NCBI RefSeq assembly: GCF_016802725.1
Contig: NC_052678.1
Span: 2,458,501-2,522,500 of the forward strand
Source of the DNA: Solenopsis invicta
Taxonomy: Eukaryota; Arthropoda; Insecta; Hymenoptera; Formicidae
DNA: 64,000 nucleotides
Reading direction: 5' to 3'
A program made the translations under genes and the position numbers. The notes below the pieces were generated by a model that did not search any database, was not told where the DNA came from, and saw only the letters and a program-made list of their open reading frames with translations. Of the stretch, positions 45,601 to 57,476 are shown in pieces. Numbering within the stretch: position 1 is the first letter of the stretch; every line of letters begins with the position of its first letter.

Positions 45601-47320
45601 CGCTCCGCGGTGTACGCTTATTTAGATTATCTTTCAAGAGACTTATTGGCAACGGACGAGCGACAAAGTGTTAGCTAACGCTTGTACCGCGCCATGACAG
45701 ATGCTCCGTAAATGCCCATTGTCTTTCGTCGATTGAGAAACCTGTCGCGCCTTGCGCTCGCCGTTGCTATTATTCTAAATTCTGAGATTGGCCGAGATTT
45801 TGTCCACAGGAGAACGCCCTCGCCTCTTTCCTTCGTATTTCTTTTTTTCTTTTTTGGTCAGAGGAAAATCAAAGAACGGAATATATATGCGTGTCGTTGT
45901 CGAATGGGAGAGTTTCGAGAACAACGACCATTCGTTCGTAGAAATCGCTCGCGATTGGCAATAAGTGTTAACGGTTCGGCGAACTCTGGAGACAATATAG
46001 AAATATATAGAAATAATAAAGTAGAACACGTTTAGTAAGATAAATTATATTTCTCAAGCGTCTGTCAATTTGTCTAACATTTAACGAGTAATCGAGAACG
46101 CCAGGGGCAAGAAGATACGCCTGACGAGGTCCACCGTGCAAAAAGTAAGCCGAACACATCCACGAGATAAAAAGCAACATCATCCTTCGTGGCGCGCGTG
46201 ACGGCGTTCGGTGAAAACTTTCCACGGCATCGAATATCCTCTTGCCCCCGACATCTTGTGTTTTCCCACTGAAAATTATTCCTACATTCAGATACTTATC
46301 AGTTGTTTGCGAGAAAGGAAAAGCAGACCTTCTTCGTTCACGATCCGATCGTAAACGCGAAAAGAGAAAGGAAAAAAAACTTCCGGGGAGGGGGAAACGG
46401 TGACGCCAATTCTCTCGTTCATCTTCGCGTCTCGATACAAATGTCGCAGCCGCGAGAATATGAAATATCGAATGGAAATGTACTTTACAAATGTATGCGC
46501 GCGCGAGAAGATAGCCGAATGGTTTCAGCCGATAGTTTCCTTCCTCTGCTACTGGTTTCTCTCGAGCTCGACGCACCACGGGGACCGAATCTTTGGCATT
46601 CGACCGACTGTTACAGCCGGCGGTCGGTCGTCTCCGTCGGATATCCGAGGGGATGAATGCGACACATTGACTTAAAAACTCTATTAAATACATACGATCG
46701 TAGTTATCATCAATATCATCATTATCGTCCGGTCCGGTCTCTCTTCGTTTACATTATCAGCTATAACTGCAAGTTAATCGTATATTATTGGCAATAATGT
46801 TAATCAATAATATTATTCCTCTTAGCATTAACGCGTGTCAGAGTGTGGGTATGTGTATGTGTACGCCTTTTGCACGTACGTATCTACTATGTGCACGTCG
46901 CGTCTGCGCGCGTGTGATCGTCCCATTAATAATAACATTACAACGTGTTAATGATTCTATGAACTTACAATCGTATCAATAATAATGCGCGGTAATGATA
47001 TCCTCTTTTCGCCGCATTTGCGCCCGTATCCTCTCTCTCTCTCTCTCTCTCTGTCTGTCTTTTTACTCACACGCTCTCGTTTATTTATCATACGTACACA
47101 CGCACACATACAGTCGAGTATATTCAAATATATACTCTGTATATTTAATTGTTTATCATTATTATTTCTATTTCTCGTTTCATCTCTACAAACGCGGGGG
47201 TGCGTTTCTCGATTACAAAAGGAGGGTGATGGAAAGATCTGAATTGTGAAAGCGACGCGATTGCTTGCCACACAATTGACGAAATGCAATTCCACGTAAC
47301 GGCGATAAAATAATTTTATT
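45600..47320. other. CpG-rich block with a 241-codon minus frame
   Basis: A 1.7-kb GC-enriched block. A minus frame from 46693 to 45968 is open for 241 codons. It is mildly basic with many Arg-Arg clusters, without a domain I recognise, and a 117-codon plus frame overlaps it. The right part (46790-47300) has CA/GT-rich and CT microsatellites (47032-47052) and looks like untranslated sequence. Promoter or UTR sequence is the most likely content. A fast-evolving protein cannot be excluded. Confidence 0.35.
47032..47052. repeat. (CT)n microsatellite
   Basis: An uninterrupted CT run. Confidence 0.9.
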
Positions 47321-47329
47321 ATGATCGCT

Positions 47330-47890
47330 TACGATAAGAAAATTGAGAAGAAACTGTTCTGATCGAAAATATTCACCGAGAGAAAGGTATTTGATTCTTG
47401 TGATTATAGACAGTTAAATAACGAAATTACTTTTTCTTTTAACATCAGAATGAGATTATTTTTATGAGTTATTTTTTATAGTTTTTTTGGATACTGAATG
47501 CCGATTTCCAAATTGATTCAGCACGTCATAATTTGAGAAATTTGCCATTTAAGTTGCAAAAAAAGGCTATTTTTATACTTTGTCGTTATTACGTATTATA
47601 AGTACGTGATGTAGTAAAGTTTCATTTTTTTTATATAAAGAAAAAAATTGTTAACTAGATTAAATTTTTCGGCTGAATTAAATTTCTTCAGTTTAAGTAT
47701 TTATTTATATATTTGACTTAAATACATAAAATACTTGAATCAGTTTAAATATTTATATATATAAATTATTGTTAATTACATATATATTTAACTTAAATAC
47801 ATAAATATTTGAACTGAAGACATTTAATCAAGTATGAAAAAAATTTAGTCAAGTTAATAACTTTTTTGCTCAGTGAATAAAAATTAAGTA
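47330..47890. other. AT-rich stretch with small foldback
   Basis: 47655-47865 holds inverted pairs (ttgacttaaatacataaa / ttaaatatttatatat types; acttgaatcag and its neighbours) suggestive of an AT-rich MITE remnant. No gene is seen. Confidence 0.45.
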
Positions 47891-47896
47891 TGTCGT

Positions 47897-48462
47897 TACA
47901 CTCAGAGAAAAAAAATCGTCTCAGCAACTAAAAACTTATGAACACATAACACCTCAATTATGTAACAAAATTGTAACAAAAACAATAATAAGTTATATGA
48001 ATTAAAACAATACAGTAATATTAATCATTTATAATAAAATTGTTGGACACTGTAGAAAAATAATAATACAAATATAGGTAACGGAAAAATTGAACTGACT
48101 GAGATTCCAACTCGGAATCCCTCGTTCTCAATCCTAGCACTTATGGTCCTACACCACTGCTATCATAATTATTCTGGTCGTATACTTAATCGGCCATACG
48201 TAAATTAAAAGAAATTATCATAACTTATTTGTAGTAAAATCTATATAGCTATGTAATTATCGTTGAGATGCAATTTAACTATAAACTGCACAAATATTGT
48301 CGTGATGATAAAAACTATTTTATAATTACTGCAACTAAAGTTTTAATTGCAATAACTATAAAATAGTTTATCGAACTATGTACATTAATTCTATATATAA
48401 AACTTGTATAGTTGTTACGTTTATAGTTGCACATTCACTGTCATGAATTTTTCTCTGAGTGT
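47897..48462. mobile_element. Composite TIR element with tRNA-like module, copy 4
   Basis: This is the best-preserved ends: tacactcagagaaaaaaa and tttttctctgagtgta. The tRNA-like module lies at 48088-48165 on the minus strand. Uninterrupted, it serves as the reference for the family length, about 566 bp. Confidence 0.85.
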
Positions 48463-48474
48463 AAGATTATCAAA

Positions 48475-49001
48475 AAGAATTTTTTGTGTCTGTTATAATT
48501 AATATTTATTATTAATTAAGATATTCATGATTGGACAAAAACCGAATTTGTCTAAAAAAAAAAAATTACAGAAAATGAAACTAATTTCATTCCGGTGTAA
48601 TTGAATTTTTTCTGCCTCTGTAGTCGAATTGGTAGGACGAAATATAGAGATTCACGTTCGAATTCTGATCAAAGTGTTATTTTTTCGCAATAAAATCTTT
48701 ATATAGTTTTTTTTATCGGAGAAAAATGATTTTATAAATGCTTCTAAAGTATCCATATTCCGCATAATTGTATTTCAAGTCTGACGAATATGCGGTGCGC
48801 AGTTCAAATAAACTGGAGATTAAAATTATTCAGCATTAAAAACCATTGCGACTGACATAAATCTAATCTTAAGTTTAGAATTTTTTGTGCCGGTTATGAT
48901 TAATATTAATTAATAATTAAGATATTTATAATTAAATATACACCGAATTTGTTTCAAAAAATTATAGAAAATGACTAATTTCATTCGGTGTAATTGAATG
49001 T
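48475..49001. repeat. Direct repeats of about 125 bp flanking a SINE-like insert
   Basis: 48475-48607 and 48880-49001 are direct copies (gaattttttgtg(t/c)c(t/g)gttat, aaaatgaaactaatttcattc and gtgtaattgaat shared). Between them lies a tRNA-like segment (48611-48680: tagtcgaattggtaggac, then cacgttcgaattctgatc). After that come about 150 bases shared with 13390-13540. The arrangement resembles an LTR-flanked or tandemly duplicated unit; the class is unresolved. Confidence 0.65.
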
Positions 49002-49004
49002 AAA

Positions 49005-49380
49005 ATTAATTATGTGGTTAGGGAAGTGCCATTTTTATAGTTATTACTGCGATAAAAGAATAGTTGTAATTACCATAATTTAAATATAGTTAGCACCAAA
49101 AATGACTATAATTTATAATTATTTTTGGTCGGTTTAACACTTTGTATGTTACTATTATTAACATTATCGCTATAACAATTATAAAAATAGAGAGTTCCAA
49201 ACTATAATTATTTATATATTCAATTATAATTCACAAATATCAAATACTTCTCTCTTTTGGTGTTCCAAGTGGGATACGCATGGTAAAAGTCCCGTCATAT
49301 TTATTAAAAACTTTCAACTTTTTTCAAAAATTAATTATGTAATTGTAAAAGGTAACTTAATTCAAACGAAGTAGAACAAA
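49005..49380. other. AT-rich non-coding stretch
   Basis: No gene is seen. AATAAA occurs on the minus strand at 49305-49300, just outside the GC-rich block that follows. Confidence 0.5.
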
Positions 49381-49384
49381 TTCG

Positions 49385-50656
49385 TCAATTGGCGTAAGAA
49401 ACGCGTCTATACATCCATTCGTACGGCATTCACGTGAATTCGTACGAATTCGCGAATCTCTTTTAGACGCGCGATAACACGTGGCGAGGGAACCCAGTGC
49501 AGCGTGACAGACAGCGTGACGGAGACAGCGTGAAGAAGCGTTTCGATACGAGACGATACTCTCGTTCCAGCTACAGACCGTGACACATACTCCCGCGAAA
49601 GTAATCGGGATTCCCCGGCGCCGCGCAAACTCTCCGAGCTGATTAATGACAACGAGTAAGGCTGACGTCTCATCATTTCGCGCGAGGGCTCCGAAATTTT
49701 CGCGTAGAAAATTACCGGGGGGAAAATTTCTCTTCCGGAAGTCGGTCAGTGATCAAATCGATAAACTTATCGCACGAGATAGATTTATCGAATCAGTGAA
49801 TTCCATCATTAAAGAAAAATATTCGATAATTTGTTTCTTTTCTTTAGGGAGGACATATGAAGGGGGGGGAGGGGTGTCAAATTGTAAATGGGAACTGAAT
49901 AACACGCAAAGACTCACCCTATTGCGGCGGACCTGAAAAAATCATGCCGGCTGACCTTGTTCTGAAAGGAACCAAAGGGACAGATTTTGTTTTAATACCG
50001 TTTAGGGCGAATTGTGGAAAGATCAATTGTATCGTTATAATCTTATGTACATACAACAGATCTGGAGTTCGCTTCGTTTTCTTTCTTTGAAAAGATACAA
50101 GACACAACGTAAAGGATAATCTTTCGCAAGTTTTCTGCTTCGTGTACTTGTGAGTGTTACGTGAGTGTTACGTTTATAGGTGTGTATATAGCTCAAAGAC
50201 TGCCAAGATTATCAAATCATACACAGAATCAATATTATTTCGGTTCACAAATGATGCAAAGATCAAGCTAAACGTAAAACGTAGTCGATCAAATCGAAGG
50301 AGAGGGTGGGGGCGGGAACGGAGGGTGAAACGCGTGCGAGAGGAACGCGGAAATGCACCGTCGCGAGTGCAAAGGGTGCACGTCCCATACAGCGCAGAAC
50401 ACAACGCATTTCAGCAACGTTACAAAATTGCTGCGAACATCGCTGGTACGTTCTGTGCCGTGCGGGATCGGTTTGGGGAGATGAGAGGATGGTCGCGGTC
50501 GATGTACGCGTTGTAAAATCGGGGTTACTGGACGATACAGCAGCAGGGGTTGCTCGCGAGGGTTGTGGTGGCCGCGATGCCCCGCTGCCGTTGCTGCTGC
50601 CGCGTCTGCCTGTACCGCTGGTGATGATGGTGGTTCGTCACCCTCGCGCACCTGGG
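49385..50656 (-). other. GC-rich block, candidate 3' UTR of the 50657 exon
   Basis: GC-rich and contiguous with the terminal exon at 50657-50751. It ends near a minus-strand AATAAA at 49305-49300, so a UTR of about 1.35 kb is plausible. It contains two CACGTG-core sites (49432 and 49481 regions). A 96-codon plus ORF (49646-49936) contains the protein-like run SVSDQIDKLIARDRFIES. That ORF could be an independent small gene but is unrecognised. Confidence 0.35.
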
Positions 50657-50751
50657 CTATTGGTTCTCCAGCGAGTAGTGGCGCGACCGCTTCCAGAAGC
50701 CCTTGAAGAAACCTTTCTTCTTGGGCGCGTCGCCGCCGCCGTCCGCGCATC
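50657..50751 (-). CDS. Terminal coding exon of an unidentified protein
   Basis: On the minus strand, ttttctgttccag is followed by a frame beginning CADGGGDAPKKK, continuing GFFKGFWKRSRHYSLENQ and ending in TAG. The lysine- and aromatic-rich tail (KKKGFFKGFWKRSR) resembles a basic, membrane- or partner-binding C terminus of a scaffold or signalling protein. I do not recognise the gene. The same frame stays open upstream through the acceptor to an ATG at 50848 (residues include INKELAVNLYIPDGRFSVP). A longer exon or an intron-retaining form is therefore possible. Upstream exons must lie beyond 50900 on the minus strand; none was recognised. The codons here are clearly protein-like in this frame, whereas the overlapping 199-codon frame on the same strand reads Arg/Ala/Pro-rich and looks compositional. 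Confidence 0.5.
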
Positions 50752-50899
50752 CTGGAACAGAAAAGCGCCCGTCGGGGATGTAAAGATTTACAGCCAGCTC
50801 CTTGTTGATGACACTGCTTGAACGGCCGAGTGTCACCGCGGGTGTCATACTCGTGATTTATGAAAGCCGCAGCTGCCACTCTTGCCACATTTTTCCTTC

Positions 50900-53205
50900 T
50901 TAAGTGATATATTATGTAATAGATTTTATGGATTTATATAAAGTCACTCACAGTCAGTGAATTATATAAAGTCATTCGTTATATAAGGCGTCTTTAAGTG
51001 TAATTGAGAATAATAGGATAATTTTTCATGAAAGGACGAGTCGAAAACGCAGGATGTAGTTTTCTCACAAGAGACTCTATTTTTGGTAATAATAATTTAT
51101 ATAATTTATTTGAAATTATATAATTAAATGAAGTCAATATATACTCAATTTTTGTAAGAGAATTTTCTGAAAAGTTTCCGATTTTCTAGGAATTTTATTT
51201 ACAATTTCAAGTAAAACTAGAGAATTTTGTAACGCAACTTTGAAATAAACTTATCGATTAAATTGTATCTTTTAATGTTTCTTAATCGCGTGCAATCACA
51301 AAGAAAAGCCATCCGAGTTTTGAATATTAAATTTAGACAGATACTAAAAAGAAAAAATATAAATGAATAAAAATAGATACGACATAATGATTTGTCCACG
51401 ATATACGGATATCTCTCATACGGATCAAACTCACCGAATGTAGAATTCGAAAGGTAATTAAACGTACAACGCTAATTTTAAACTATGTCTTGTACCTTAT
51501 ACTGTCACTAATTTTGTATATAGAAACTTGGGAGGGACAAGAGAACATACGTGGATTATGTATGCTATATTTACTGTTAATCGATTTTGCATTATCAAAA
51601 AAGAGATAGACTTTAAATTAAAAAATAAAATTTCTCAAAAATTTTCCTAAATATCAATAAAATCCAAGACAAATTTCCTGCAAATTACAAGTTTTCCCAG
51701 TTTTTTTCTCCGATAGTAAACACCCTATTAAATTATATTTTATAAATATAAATAATATTATAAGGTAAGTGTATCCTATATGGCCTAGTAACCAATATAG
51801 CTTACTTGCTGTTTCTAAGTAGTTACATGGTGAATTGAACAAATAACGTTAGTATGTCGTCAACGTGACTTGTTTGCAACAGTTGACTGCTCAGTTTGTG
51901 TACTCTGTTGTCGACGGTGAGGTCAAAAGTAGAATTTTCTTGAGTATGTTTGTTATGATTTAATATTTAATATCGTGGGAAGGTTACTGTCCTAACTTTC
52001 TATAACAATCAAGTGATGGTTATTAATCTCCGCAGTTCGTGTTATTGTAGCTCTATATTTATACTTTACAGCGCTCTATTTAGTTTATACTTTCGACATA
52101 ACGTCCTGCTTATAATCAAAGAAAAAAAAATTGTTTTATGGTAGAACTAATATGGCTTAGATTAATAATGAAAACACATATTATCAATAGTAATGTTTTT
52201 TTTGGTACTTTTATTAATTCAGATTATAAATTTTAACCCACTGAACTCCGATTCATAAGCCACGGTTTTAAGGAAAAAAGTTGAGATAAGTCGATTGTTC
52301 ACTCAATGGATTGACGAAAATAATTCTTTGTGTACTCTTGTATGTTAATATGTCAATAAAAATGTCAATATGTAATATTGTAATAAATATCATAATAAAT
52401 TTATAAACTTATAAATGTAATATTGGATCACTTTATTATCCATTTTTCTAACGCTTTTTGTGAAAAATAGGATAAACATATAATTAGGTCACGTTGATAC
52501 ATATGTACCCAATACAATCTAAATAGCACTTTTTCAAAAAAGCTTCATTGTACCCACGTAAATATTTGAAATTGTTCCATATTTCAAATTAATGTTTAGA
52601 AATGTTTCCTAATGTTTTTTTACATTTATTTTCATTTTGGTAAATTTTAATCTGATCCTACATCGTTTTATAAATAGGCGCGTACTTTACAATTTTAAAG
52701 TTTTTAGAGCGCAACGCCGAAATTAGTTTAGTAGTTAAAATATTAACGTTCAAAGTCATTTTTTGTCTCAAAAATTAAGTTTTATATGAAAAAATTTTAC
52801 AATTTTCTTTTTTTCGCGAGGGATTATCCCTCTTTCCGCAATACTACTCATACATACGTACCTTGGGTACGTAATCCAGAAATATAAAGTTTATGTTCTA
52901 AAAATAAAACAAATTTATTGATTGAAGAAGGAATCGTATCGACTTGGCAATTGTTTTACTCAATAGAGTATAACAGCAATAGATAAGGAGTCCAATTTAT
53001 CTTTGTCAATTGACGCACGTACGTATCCAGTTTTATCTATCGCGTTAACTTCCCTATTTGTTTCAGGTATGTTTCATGAACTCGAAGATAATATTTATTT
53101 CAGACAGCGTTCTTACATTTATTTTGAGATTTTATAATAAAGCAAATGTTTTTATTTTTGAAAGGAAATTTTCGAAATTTTGCAATTTGTCGCTTAATAT
53201 ATCCA
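50900..53205. other. AT-rich non-coding stretch with old repeats
   Basis: 51140-51260 and 51590-51720 resemble the gggaatttc/gaaaattcc-rich repeats of 13190 and 21680. 51755-52270 has a pair of atatggc(c)tag / tatggcttag phrases and gtaagtgtatcc, typical of an old interspersed repeat. No gene is supported. Confidence 0.5.
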
Positions 53206-53208
53206 TTT

Positions 53209-53348
53209 GGGGTGCCATTCACTTAATGCTATAAATGTTTCGAATGCGAAACATTTGCTCGACTAATTAGAATAAAGAGTTTTATATATTGATAAATTAA
53301 AAAATGCTTCAAATTTGATTATATCCAGTCAAGTGAATCGCATCCTAG
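53209..53348. mobile_element. 140-bp MITE (GG(A/G)TGC(C/G)ATTCACTT ends)
   Basis: The left end ggggtgccattcactta is mirrored by aagtgaatcgcatccta. A second symmetry, atgtttcg...cgaaacat, lies at 53238-53256. No ORF is seen. Confidence 0.7.
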
Positions 53349-53394
53349 GTCACGTAATAATTTGAAATAAAAAAAGGGGGGTTAATGTTGGATG

Positions 53395-53730
53395 GATCCA
53401 TAATTGACGTGTGTAGCAAAGTAGCCGAAATCGGAGGCGGCGAGCAAGTGTGGGTTTACCCCACTCGGTACTCGATAGTTTCCGAGTGATCGCGTCCGCG
53501 CGAGCCGCAGGTCACACAATCGTTCGCTTGAAAGTGCATTGCCGCACTGCATTGCGGTTTCGTTACCGTTGCCGGATCCGTTGGGAACACGATTTTACAC
53601 GGCTGACAATCAATTTGCCAACGTGTTAACTATCAGACGAAAGTCGTATAAAATGTTACGCAGTCTTTAGACACTAAACGATATCGTATTGATTTTTGAG
53701 TGTAATACGTTAAACCAGGATAGGGTAAGT
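53395..53730 (+). promoter_or_regulatory. Candidate promoter and first non-coding exon
   Basis: A CpG-rich segment leads to a TATA-like tataaaat at about 53649-53656. A short non-coding stretch and a strong donor motif, gatagG|GTAAGT (about 53725), follow. Abrupt AT-rich sequence after the donor fits an intron. The order GC island, TATA, short exon, donor is suggestive only, and no downstream exon was identified. Confidence 0.3.
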
Positions 53731-53740
53731 TACAATTTGT

Positions 53741-54240
53741 TTTAAAATTGAAATAAAATAAAGCTAATGACTTATAAAATTAATTTAGTTACATTAAAAG
53801 TTGCACGAAAAATTCAGTTAAAATTAAATTAAGTTAAATTAAAAATTAATTTTAAAAGCGCTGTTTATATTAAACTAGAACAGAATGTTGTAATTTTTAA
53901 AAATTAGATTATTATAAAAATAACAAAAGAATTACATAAAATTAATTATTATAATATGTTACTTATAAACTAATTTTGTAACAAAACAATATTATTTTTT
54001 ATGAAAATTCCATTTTATGGAAATGTATTATATTTTTCCCTTTGCTTAGGAAAATTTTTAATTTAAAAGAAAAAATCAATAAGATAAAGTGTTTTAAAAA
54101 TAACCAGTAAAAATAACTTTTAAAAATGATAAAGTTAAAAATTAACTCATTTAAAGTTAACTTTAGTTATTAGTTTAGAATTATTAGTTATTATAACTAT
54201 AATTAGTTATTGACTTTTAACTTTTTAACTAGGTACTATC
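53741..54240 (+). mobile_element. GTTAA-rich repeat, copy 2
   Basis: It runs from aaagctaatgacttataaaatta to ttttaactttttaactaggtactatcc. It is colinear with 58590-59350 (aaaagttg, aaattaagttaaatt, atattaaa) and inverted relative to 36232-36670. Confidence 0.7.
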
Positions 54241-54284
54241 CGATCCGTGTTATACCGACGCGTTCTACGTGTTCTTCCCACCGT

Positions 54285-54447
54285 CTATATTTGGAAAACT
54301 GTTTAAAATTATGAAAAATTACAAAACAAGTGTTTGATCATTTCGAGGAGCTTTTCAAGGGAATTGGGGGATTTAGAGTAGCCCTTTGAAATGATCGAAC
54401 ATACTTCGCAGTTTTTCATAATTTTTTTTAATCGTTTCAGAAATATA
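54285..54447. mobile_element. Palindromic MITE, copy 2
   Basis: Partner of 1773-1935, sharing ggaaactgtttaaaattatg, catttcgagg and gaaatgatcgaa. It lies 45 bases after the GTTAA-rich repeat. Confidence 0.75.
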
Positions 54448-54449
54448 AA

Positions 54450-56275
54450 TGGTAACAACAGACTTTATATATATCTTGAATATATAATTATTAATTTTTG
54501 AAATTTATTATTAATTTATTAATTATCCGCGTACACAGCCCTCTTTTGTTTTACGATAAATGTTCATAATAAAGATTAACGATGTAATCAGTGCTATTTT
54601 AAAGATAAGTAATATTTAAAATATTTTCATTTGGAATAAAACAATAGACTCATACTGACAATTCCTCCTATACCTTTCAAAATCGTAATCGGCCGAAGGA
54701 CAAAGCGTTTGTACGGCTGTATCTGAAAGTCGATGCTTGAAATCTATCCGAGCCTGTTCATTAACTGAGAGACAAAGGATCCCGCAGAGCAATTTGTCTC
54801 GTCTTCTGCTGTTATCAGACCTTAAAAATCCGTAAATGTAACAAGAGATCGAATCGGGCTCAACTCCTGTCTTCCCTCATAGGTGATTACAAAGATTCCT
54901 TTGCTACTTTTTGAAATAGATCTACGTTCTTAATTATATTATATTTGTAACAGATGTACCGAAACTTTTTCCTTTGCATCATAAAGCGTTTGATTAGTAA
55001 ATAATTTATTTATTTTTTTTTTTCGAGGAACGACATCAAAACGTGTACAAGTTTGATGGATTTCATTCGAGAGACGCCGTCCGTAAAGTGGAACAAAAAC
55101 GTGATATACACGCGACGCTGAAAATGACGTCAAAAATCGCTGCTGTCATAGATGCCGCAAGATACACGATTCTTAGTATTCTTACACGTCTGCCGATATA
55201 GAATTTTTTCTTAGAAATCCGTTAAGACTTACAATGATACAGGAAACTATTTATCGACACTGTGCACAGGTACACATTTCTAATGATAAGATAGTTTACT
55301 AAAAATAACTGTTCTTCAAGCTCAGAAACGTATAGTGATCCTCAGTGCTTTTAATGTTTTGATTTCTCAGATATATTATCAGTATTTAGTAAAAATTTAG
55401 AAAAAAAATTTAGATTAAAATTGTAAGGAAAAAGATTATTTTAACTTATTTCATTATGACAATTTTGGATATCTTTCCAATAGAGCGTTAGCATGTAACA
55501 TATTGAAAAAAATTTTATTTGTTTTAAAGCGTGTTATTGAAATTTTTAATTGCTTAAAAAGGGAATTTGTTTTAACAAGGAAAATTTACCACGTTCTCGA
55601 ACAAGATACTTGAACCGAATGAACTTATTTTATTTTGTAAAAACTCTATTTGTGGGGAAATAAACTAACAATAAGTGAGAGTAAAATCTTTATTTCCACT
55701 CACGAAAATAAAATATATTTTCTATATAGAATATTTGCAAATAAATAAAAACACAATTTTTTAAAACTCTCTCTCTCAGACATCGTGCTTTATTATATGC
55801 TTATGAATTTTTTTATTTTAATTAATCTTTAATTAAATTTTACGCAATATTATTAATATTATGTTGTAATTTCAGTTTTTTTTTAATATTAACAAAACCA
55901 ACATGAGCTGAATCAATTTGTCAACGTAACACAGCGTTGCGTTACAACCTACGTAAAATGATTATTCTCACGGTAAGGAACGTAAAACTTATCGTTAGTA
56001 GTTATTTCGTGATACATAAATGCAGAGAGACAGTAAAGGATAAGCAAAGTGCTTGATTCTTGTATTCTTTGTTCGGCTTCATTGTTTCACTGAATAATCC
56101 CTTTTGATATACGAGTACTTACAACGAAAATGCAAGCGCTTTCAAAAGTTCTTTTAAACATAAGAAAATAAATATATTTCATACTTCTAATTTCTTTACA
56201 GCAAACAGTAGAAAGTTTTTATTGGTTTAGTTTATTCACCTTTTAACCATAGCAAATATAATACTTGATAAATTA
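54450..56275. other. AT-rich non-coding stretch
   Basis: No gene is supported. A less AT-biased patch at 54680-55140 contains only a 64-codon minus frame without features. Confidence 0.5.
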
Positions 56276-56279
56276 TTTC

Positions 56280-56860
56280 TTCGATAGCTGCGGCATATAC
56301 AGAGCGGAGTTGCCCTATTGAAATTTATATCTGCTCGTGGAACTTCTGGTAATGAAACGTGCTAAGACAAACACAAGATACGTATCCTCCTCGCGATGCA
56401 CATGACTACGCATTCGATTGCGCTTAATCGCGACTGTGCCCTCGAATGCGCCACGTAACGCACGATATCGCGTGCACGAACACACGTCTTGGCGTATTTC
56501 GGCCACGTTTTCGCAATCGCGCTACGTTGAGCAGCAATAAGAGGAGAGAAGTCCCGATGGTCCTCTCGCCGGCCGCATAACAATAACCGGCTTTCCGGTC
56601 GGACATCGGATTAAGGTTGAATGACAGTGTCCTGATTAATACGACGTATTAATATGGCGTCGCGACGCTGCTCTCCTCTTTTCATCTTCGTTCGCGCGCG
56701 TAAATCCGACGTCATAAACCTGTTCTTCATGGAATTATGTTGACGCTCAAATTTCTCTTGCGCAGCTTGTCGTCGACGTTTTTAGAACTAAATCGGCGCT
56801 CACCGCGATGTTTACCGCGGTGTTGATTGTGTGTTTATCGTAATCCTTGAATTATTAATA
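56280..56860. promoter_or_regulatory. CpG-rich island, probable regulatory region
   Basis: About 580 bases of CpG-rich sequence with a ccgacgtcat CRE-like site near 56707-56716 and palindromes such as ttaatacgacgtattaa (56636-56652). Minus frames of 60-73 codons overlap in three frames and are therefore compositional. It is a plausible promoter or enhancer. Confidence 0.35.
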
Positions 56861-56864
56861 TTAG

Positions 56865-57470
56865 AAATTGCAGCAACTGACTGTAAGATTCTATTTCACG
56901 ATGTTATTTTCGTAAATTTCTACATTGCTTAATGTTGTAATATTCCTGTTAGAAAATGCTCGCCCAATCCTCACATGATTTTTAATGATATTTGATCGGT
57001 TTGAGTAACTCAAATTAATAGTTTAGTATGATAAATAGAATGCATTCATCAAATGCAAAACGTTTCAGCTTTATAGCTTTATGATTATGTCAGAAGAAGA
57101 ACAGAGACACTTTTATTTTCTATACGATAAATCTATTTTTAGCTTGAGAAGTGTTATAACAATTGATGTGTGTGTGTGTATAATTTAAACAAATTTCCTT
57201 TTTTAATCCTTAACAGCCACACTTCAGTAAAATATCACAACGGTCACATGGGGTTAAAATGATCCTAACGACTTTTCGCGCTCAAACTAGTGATTGTTTT
57301 AAATAAAAAAAATTACTAAACTTTCTTCAAATAGTATGAAATGTGAATCAATTTCGTGTTATAATAAATTTGAAATCGAACATAGCAAAAAAATTACTGA
57401 ACAAAAAAAAATAATAATAATGTAGAGACCATTCAGCCGAAACATTCGTTGGGGTCGGACAGACCCCACA
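56865..57470. other. AT-rich stretch preceding the hairpin
   Basis: No gene is seen. It ends with the palindrome ggggtcggacagacccc at 57450-57466. Confidence 0.5.
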
Positions 57471-57476
57471 GTAACT

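Noticed and set aside
48611..48680. Possible functional tRNA gene
   Set aside because: Box A- and B-like strings are present but the acceptor and T stems do not pair, so it is tRNA-derived repeat sequence, not a tRNA gene.
50289..50888. 199-codon minus frame overlapping the terminal exon
   Set aside because: Arg/Ala/Pro/His-rich composition follows from GC content; the alternative frame with the KKKGFFKGFWKRSR tail after a good acceptor is far more protein-like.
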